This document shows, piece by piece, positions 14,863 to 18,926 of a DNA stretch of 18,926 nt. Under the pieces are notes generated by a model, which saw only the letters and a program-made list of their open reading frames with translations, made no database searches and was not told the DNA's origin. Position numbers and translations under genes: made by a program. Source of the DNA: JBOHHR01 sp050740975 (GTDB taxonomy: Bacteria > Pseudomonadota > Gammaproteobacteria > JBOHHR01); the NCBI GenBank assembly GCA_050740975.1, contig JBOIEE010000218.1, forward strand, positions 1 through 18,926. Reading direction: 5' to 3'. Each line of letters starts with the position of its first letter. Positions within the stretch are counted from its first letter, which is position 1.

Positions 14863-15765
14863 GTGGACAACTTATCGGACGTTATGGTTTTTGTGCGTGT
14901 GGTCGAGCTCAGCAGCTTCACCGCGGCGGCCGATGAACTTCAACTGTCCAAGGCGGTCGTCAGCAAATACGTGACCCGACTGGAGGAACGCCTGGGCGCA
15001 CGGTTGTTGAACCGCACGACGCGACGGCTGACCTTGACCGAAGCTGGAACCGCGCTCTATCGGCGCAGCGCGGAAGCACTCGGTGAGATCCGCCAGGCCG
15101 AAGAAGAAGTGGCGCAACTGGCCGGAGAACCACGAGGACATCTGCGCATATCGGCGCCCATTTACTTCGGCAGCGTCATGTTGGCTCCGCTGTTACCGGA
15201 GTTCATGTCGCGCTATCCGGCGATCACCTTCGACCTGGATTTGAACGATCGCATGATCGATCTCGTCAAGGACCGCATAGATCTCGCGGTACGCATCTCG
15301 GAGCTGGCCGATTCGAGTCTGGTGGCGCGCAAGATCGCGCCTTGTCCGCTGATCGTCGTCGGGTCGCCGGAGTACTTGAAGCGTCACGGGACACCTCAGA
15401 CACCGACTGACCTGGTGCACCATCACTGCCTGAGCTATAGCCTGCTGCGCGCACCCAACGAGTGGCGCTTCAGAACGCCCAAAGGGCGCTGGATCTCGGT
15501 GACGGTGCGTGGCCCTATCCGTTGCAACAACGACGCTACACTCAAACAATGTGTGCTGGATGGACTGGGGCTACGACAATTGCCACGCCTTCTGGTCGCG
15601 CACGAGCTGGCGCAGGGGACCTTGGTGGAAGTGCTCAAGGACTATTAATCTCCAGAACCCTCCATTTACGCTGTCTACGCCGCGCGTCGGCACCTGTTGC
15701 CCAAGGTGCGGGTATTCGTGGATTTTCTTGTCGCGCGGCTCGATGTACGGCAGCAGACAACCTGA
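14863..15765 (+). pseudogene. LysR-family transcriptional regulator interrupted by an in-frame TAA
   Basis: A GTG start at 14863 has GAGG 10 bases upstream. The N-terminal winged helix-turn-helix is clear: FTAAADELQLSKAVVSKYVTRL (given in part), then LGARLLNRTTRRLTLTEAG. The effector domain follows with GHLRISAPIYFGSVMLAPLL and PLIVVGSPEYLKRHG. The frame meets TAA at 15646-15648 after 261 residues (...VEVLKDY). The same frame continues without a shift as SPEPSIYAVYAARRHLLPK then VRVFVDFLVARL, the expected LysR C-terminus, to a TGA at 15763-15765. Without the TAA the protein is 300 residues, a normal length. The likely ancestral codon is CAA (Gln). The 261-aa product would lack the last strand and helix of the effector domain and is probably impaired. 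Its divergent rhodanese partner is also broken. Confidence 0.88.
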
Positions 15766-15923
15766 GTGCTTGTCTACGGCGCGCCCATCAAGCAATCGAG
15801 GCTCCCGCGCTGAAGGGGGTACGGCATCAAATGTTCCCATAGGAATTCTTGCACCACCGATTCACGACGCGCTTTTAACGCCAAACTGAACTCTTGTGCG
15901 CATTGAACCGCGGACCGCTACCC

Positions 15924-16958
15924 TTATGACATCTCTGTAAGTGCATACGGAAGGTCTTGCAGCCGCAGCGCCATACCGCCCGGGTGGTGCAGAAAAATAT
16001 CGCCTTGCTCCCCATAAGCGAGGGGCAGTACGGCCAGTAAGACCGCGCCTTCGGGATGGGGGGAGGCGAACAGCACTTCACCGATCGCGTCTGTATCGTC
16101 GTACACGGCAGATCCCGGCTCCGCAAGGGCCCTCGTCTCTGCCAAGGCGAGATGCAGGCGGCGTTTGAGTTGGCCGCGATACTTGAGTCTGGCGATCACC
16201 TCTTGTCCGGGGTAACACCCTTTGTTGAAACTTACGCCGCCAAGGCATTGCAGATTGAGCATTTGCGGCAGGTATTTTTCCGAAGAGGAGCGGTTTAACC
16301 ATGGGACGCCGGCGAGGATATCGAGCATTATCCACGCCTGCGGTGTAACGGGGGCGACACGGCGCGAGAGGCGTTGCCAGAGTCCTTGCAGAATTTCTCC
16401 CTCGGCGAGCACTATCGCCCGCGGCGGCTGGCCGACGAGACGTATGGTTATGAGTCCATCTTCTTGCGCCGCATGACCCTCTGCCGATGGCAGGGGCAGG
16501 TGCTCGGCGTCAAACAATGGCGCGAGACCGGCCCCGGCGATCCCCATCCGGCACAGAGCCGCCCTGCGGTCTTCAAGCGTTACCTCACGGCGCAGGACGT
16601 AGAGTTGCAATCGGCGTAACACAGTATCGGTGAGATCCGCCGGAAGCAGCAAAAGGTAGCGGTCCCCCGTGTGCACGACTCGCAGCACGGTGACCACCTG
16701 GCCCTTCGCAGTACACCAAGCGCCGATGCCGCTTTGCCCGTCGCCGATGGCGTGAACGTCGATGGTCAGCAGGGCGTGCAAGAACGTTCCCGCATCGTTT
16801 CCTATCACTTCGATTAGGCCCAGGTGCGATAAGTCGGTGCATACCTCGGTATGGAGAGCGGCGGAAAGCTCGGCTTCCGGGTGGCCAAAGTGCAACAGCT
16901 CGCCATCGGCGAATCGCCCGCCCGCCGTCAGGAGTATTTGTTGCCAATGAGGATCCAT
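15924..16958 (-). CDS. ygfZ: YgfZ, folate-binding Fe-S cluster assembly/repair protein
   Basis: A 344-aa protein of the GcvT-like YgfZ family. The signature KGCYPGQE is at residues 246-253, with the conserved Cys248. The N-terminal part LGLIEVIGNDAGTFLHALLT is the usual folate-binding opening. In Escherichia coli YgfZ supports Fe-S enzyme activity, including the tRNA methylthiolase MiaB, in a folate-dependent way. The ATG at 16958 follows the sdhE stop by 19 bases, with no obvious Shine-Dalgarno sequence, so coupling to sdhE is likely. The linkage to sdhA, sdhB and sdhE is consistent with a role in Fe-S and flavoprotein assembly. Confidence 0.92.
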   Translation of the reverse strand: MDPHWQQILLTAGGRFADGELLHFGHPEAELSAALHTEVCTDLSHLGLIEVIGNDAGTFLHALLTIDVHAIGDGQSGIGAWCTAKGQVVTVLRVVHTGDRYLLLLPADLTDTVLRRLQLYVLRREVTLEDRRAALCRMGIAGAGLAPLFDAEHLPLPSAEGHAAQEDGLITIRLVGQPPRAIVLAEGEILQGLWQRLSRRVAPVTPQAWIMLDILAGVPWLNRSSSEKYLPQMLNLQCLGGVSFNKGCYPGQEVIARLKYRGQLKRRLHLALAETRALAEPGSAVYDDTDAIGEVLFASPHPEGAVLLAVLPLAYGEQGDIFLHHPGGMALRLQDLPYALTEMS

Positions 16959-16977
16959 AGGATGAGTGAGCTTGTGC

Positions 16978-17298
16978 TTAGATCTGTTCTCGCCACATCA
17001 TGCGCAGATCGTGAATCAACACTTGCAAAGCGGGCGTCTCAGGAGGCGACTTACCTGCGAGCCACGCCAAAATGTCTTGATCATTTTGATCAAGCAAGTG
17101 CCCGAATAACTCCTGCTGGTTGCGGCTGAGCGTGCCAAAACGCGTCTCCAGAAACTCGCCCAGGATCAGATCCAGCTCGCGAACGCCGCGCCGGCAACGC
17201 CATTTAAGCCGCTTCGCCCCGTCTGCTAAGTGCTGCGCGCGAGGATTAGCTTCTTGATCTCCGCGATCGCCTTGGCCGGATTGAGTCCTTTGGGACAT
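16978..17298 (-). CDS. sdhE: SdhE, succinate dehydrogenase flavinylation factor; start uncertain
   Basis: The conserved part begins KRLKWRCRRGVRELDLILGE near 17214 and contains the RGxxE flavinylation motif, then LDQNDQDILAWLAGK. SdhE helps attach FAD covalently to SdhA. The family normally starts about ten residues before the WxCRRG motif. Here no ATG, GTG, TTG, CTG or ATT codon lies in frame in that stretch. The first usable start is the ATG at 17298, giving 106 aa and a 73-base overlap with sdhB. Another ATG lies at 17328. Either the protein has an unusual N-terminal extension or the true start is non-standard. The stop TAA is at 16978-16980. Confidence 0.8.
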   Translation of the reverse strand: MSQRTQSGQGDRGDQEANPRAQHLADGAKRLKWRCRRGVRELDLILGEFLETRFGTLSRNQQELFGHLLDQNDQDILAWLAGKSPPETPALQVLIHDLRMMWREQI

Positions 17299-18008
17299 AC
17301 CTTGGCGCAATTCATGATGGTATGGCAACGGTACAGCCTAAACGGATCTTCAAGCTCATCGAGTCGTTCACCTGTCGCCTCATCGCGGCTGTCGTTGATC
17401 CAACGGTAGGCTTGCAGAAGAGTGGCGGGGCCAAGATAGCGCTCGCTATTCCACCAGTAACTGGGGCAACCGGTGGAACAGCAAGCGCAGAGTATGCACT
17501 CATAAAGGCCGTCGAGCTTTGCGCGATCCTCCTTGGACTGCAAACGTTCGCGATCCGGGGGAGGGGGACTTTGTGCTTGCAGCCAGGGTTCAATAGAAGC
17601 GTATTGGGCGTAGAAGTGGGTCAGATCGGGTACTAGATCTTTGACCACGGGCAAATGAGGCAGGGGATAGATCTTGGCCTCGCCCCGGATCTCCGCCAGC
17701 GTCTTGGTGCACGCCAGGGTGTTGGTGCCGTCGATGTTCATCGCACAAGATCCGCAGATCCCCTCACGGCAAGAGCGGCGAAAGGTGAGCGTGGGATCGA
17801 GCTCGTTCTTGATGTAGATGAGGGCGTCCAAGACCATGGGGCCGCAGCGATCGAGATCGATCTCGTAGCTGTCCATGCGTGGGTTTGCGCCCGCATCGGG
17901 ATCCCAGCGATAGACGCTAAAACGCTTGCGGTTCAGCGCCCCGTCGGCGGCATTGACGTGCTTTCCGACACCGACTTTTGAATTTGCAGGAAGCGTGAAT
18001 GCGGCCAT
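17226..18008 (-). CDS. sdhB: Succinate dehydrogenase iron-sulfur subunit
   Basis: A 260-aa protein. The 2Fe-2S ligands are C80, C85, C88 and C100 (SCREGICGSC, then NTLAC). A 4Fe-4S motif CILCACCSTGCP is at 171-182, and the 3Fe-4S motif is CHTIMNCAKVCP at 228-239. It carries electrons from the SdhA flavin to quinone in complex II of the TCA cycle and respiratory chain, at the inner face of the cytoplasmic membrane. The ATG at 18008 has AAGG about 8 bases upstream. It lies 18 bases after sdhA. The membrane anchor genes sdhC and sdhD are not in the window and probably precede sdhA. Confidence 0.96.
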   Translation of the reverse strand: MAAFTLPANSKVGVGKHVNAADGALNRKRFSVYRWDPDAGANPRMDSYEIDLDRCGPMVLDALIYIKNELDPTLTFRRSCREGICGSCAMNIDGTNTLACTKTLAEIRGEAKIYPLPHLPVVKDLVPDLTHFYAQYASIEPWLQAQSPPPPDRERLQSKEDRAKLDGLYECILCACCSTGCPSYWWNSERYLGPATLLQAYRWINDSRDEATGERLDELEDPFRLYRCHTIMNCAKVCPKGLNPAKAIAEIKKLILARST

Positions 18009-18026
18009 ACTGATGCCTTATAGTTT

Positions 18027-18926
18027 TCAATAGACTCGGGGTTTGGGAGGAATGGGATCCACTTCATCCGTCAAGGTGTGCAAATGGACAGGCCGGTAAT
18101 CAAAACGCACCTCGCCCTTCTGGTTTACCCAGCTCAAAGTATGTTTGAGCCAATGGACATCATCGCGCCCGGGATAGTCTTCGCGCGCATGCGCTCCCCG
18201 GCTCTCCGTGCGGTTGTAAGCGGCTTTGATGCTGACCATCGCCTGGGCCAGCAGGTTCTCGAGTTCTAGGGTCTCCACCAGATCGGTATTCCAGATCATG
18301 GACCGATCGGATACTTGCACCTCGGAAAGCGACTCCCACACCTCTTCAAGCTTTGAAATGCCTTCGTTTAAGGTTTCACCGGTTCTGAACACGGCCGCGT
18401 AGTTCTGCATGATGCGTTGCATTTTATCTCGGATCCTGGCCGTCGGAATAGAACCCTTGGCCATGCGTAGGCGTTCCAAACGCTCCAAGGTCGGCTGGGT
18501 GCAATCGGCGGGTAGGGGCTTGTGGGTAGAACGGGGGCTGATCGTTTTTGCGCAATAGTCGGCCGCTGCACGTCCGAATACGATGAGATCCACTAGCGAA
18601 TTCGATCCCAGCCGATTGGCGCCATGCACCGAAACGCAGGCACACTCACCGATCGCGAGCAGTCCGGGAACTAAAGAGCTCGGATCGCCGTTTTTCAAGG
18701 TGACGACTTGCCCATGGTAATCTGTGGGGATCCCGCCCATGTTATAATGTGCCGTCGGGATCACGGGGATAGGTTCCTTGCTCACGTCCACGCCGGCGAA
18801 TATACGTGCGGACTCCGCGATCCCCGGAAGTCTTTCCTCGATAACCTCCGGGGCGAGGTGTTCCAGGTGCAGATAGATGTGATCTTTCTCGGGTCCTACG
18901 CCACGTCCTTCGCGGATCTCCACGGT
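18027..18926 (-). CDS. sdhA: Succinate dehydrogenase flavoprotein subunit, 5' part outside the window
   Basis: About 300 C-terminal residues are visible, entering at TVEIREGRGVG. HYNMGGIPTDYHGQV carries the substrate-binding His of the family. ANRLGSNSLVDLIVFGRAAA carries the substrate Arg and FAD contacts. ESRGAHAREDYPGRDD is the usual C-terminal signature. It ends PPKPRVY with TGA at 18027-18029. It oxidises succinate to fumarate in complex II. The N-terminal FAD-binding fold and the flavinylated His lie outside the window. Confidence 0.96.
   Translation of the reverse strand, partial: TVEIREGRGVGPEKDHIYLHLEHLAPEVIEERLPGIAESARIFAGVDVSKEPIPVIPTAHYNMGGIPTDYHGQVVTLKNGDPSSLVPGLLAIGECACVSVHGANRLGSNSLVDLIVFGRAAADYCAKTISPRSTHKPLPADCTQPTLERLERLRMAKGSIPTARIRDKMQRIMQNYAAVFRTGETLNEGISKLEEVWESLSEVQVSDRSMIWNTDLVETLELENLLAQAMVSIKAAYNRTESRGAHAREDYPGRDDVHWLKHTLSWVNQKGEVRFDYRPVHLHTLTDEVDPIPPKPRVY

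Noticed and set aside
15766..15923. Searched for a terminator or small RNA between the LysR gene and ygfZ
   Set aside because: No clear GC-rich hairpin with a T-run on either strand was seen.

Overview
The window looks like a gammaproteobacterial chromosome. Two housekeeping blocks frame an accessory region. On the right is sdhA-sdhB-sdhE-ygfZ, all on the minus strand; the sdhE-ygfZ pairing is typical of gammaproteobacteria. On the left is a large Lhr-type helicase, also on the minus strand. By eye the DNA is moderately GC-rich. I cannot name a genus from the sequence alone.

Layout. 1-4039 (-): lhr, its 3' end cut by the window edge. 4102-4221 (+): orphan remnant of the DNA-binding end of a Crp/Fnr regulator. 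4258-14137 (-): a compact four-gene operon of about 9.9 kb. 14168-14422 (+): C-terminal remnant of an ISL3-family transposase. 14387-14698 (-): a rhodanese-like gene that has lost its 3' half. 14863-15765 (+): a divergent LysR regulator broken by one in-frame TAA. 15766-15923: a short intergenic stretch in which I see nothing. 15924-18926 (-): ygfZ, sdhE, sdhB and sdhA, the last cut by the window edge.

The operon is the main object of interest. In transcription order it encodes: (1) a CHAT caspase-like protease fused to a SIR2-like domain (694 aa, GTG start); (2) a 1656-aa STAND P-loop NTPase with one hydrophobic segment, 21 WD40 repeats and a TPR-like C-terminal tail, overlapping gene 1 by 4 bases (GTGA); (3) a 474-aa C25/gingipain-like clan CD cysteine peptidase, 30 bases later; (4) a 439-aa alpha/beta hydrolase with a GHSFG elbow, 53 bases later. 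This gives a sensor/switch (STAND-WD40), two distinct caspase-like proteases, a possible NAD-targeting domain and a possible lipase or esterase. The set resembles an abortive-infection or regulated-cell-death module. I do not recognise this four-gene arrangement as a named system. The individual families are known; their combined role is inference.

Both edges of the operon are scarred. A regulator fragment lies beyond its 3' end. A transposase remnant, a truncated rhodanese and a nonsense-mutated LysR gene lie beyond its 5' end. This fits an inserted accessory island in a decaying locus between stable housekeeping genes.
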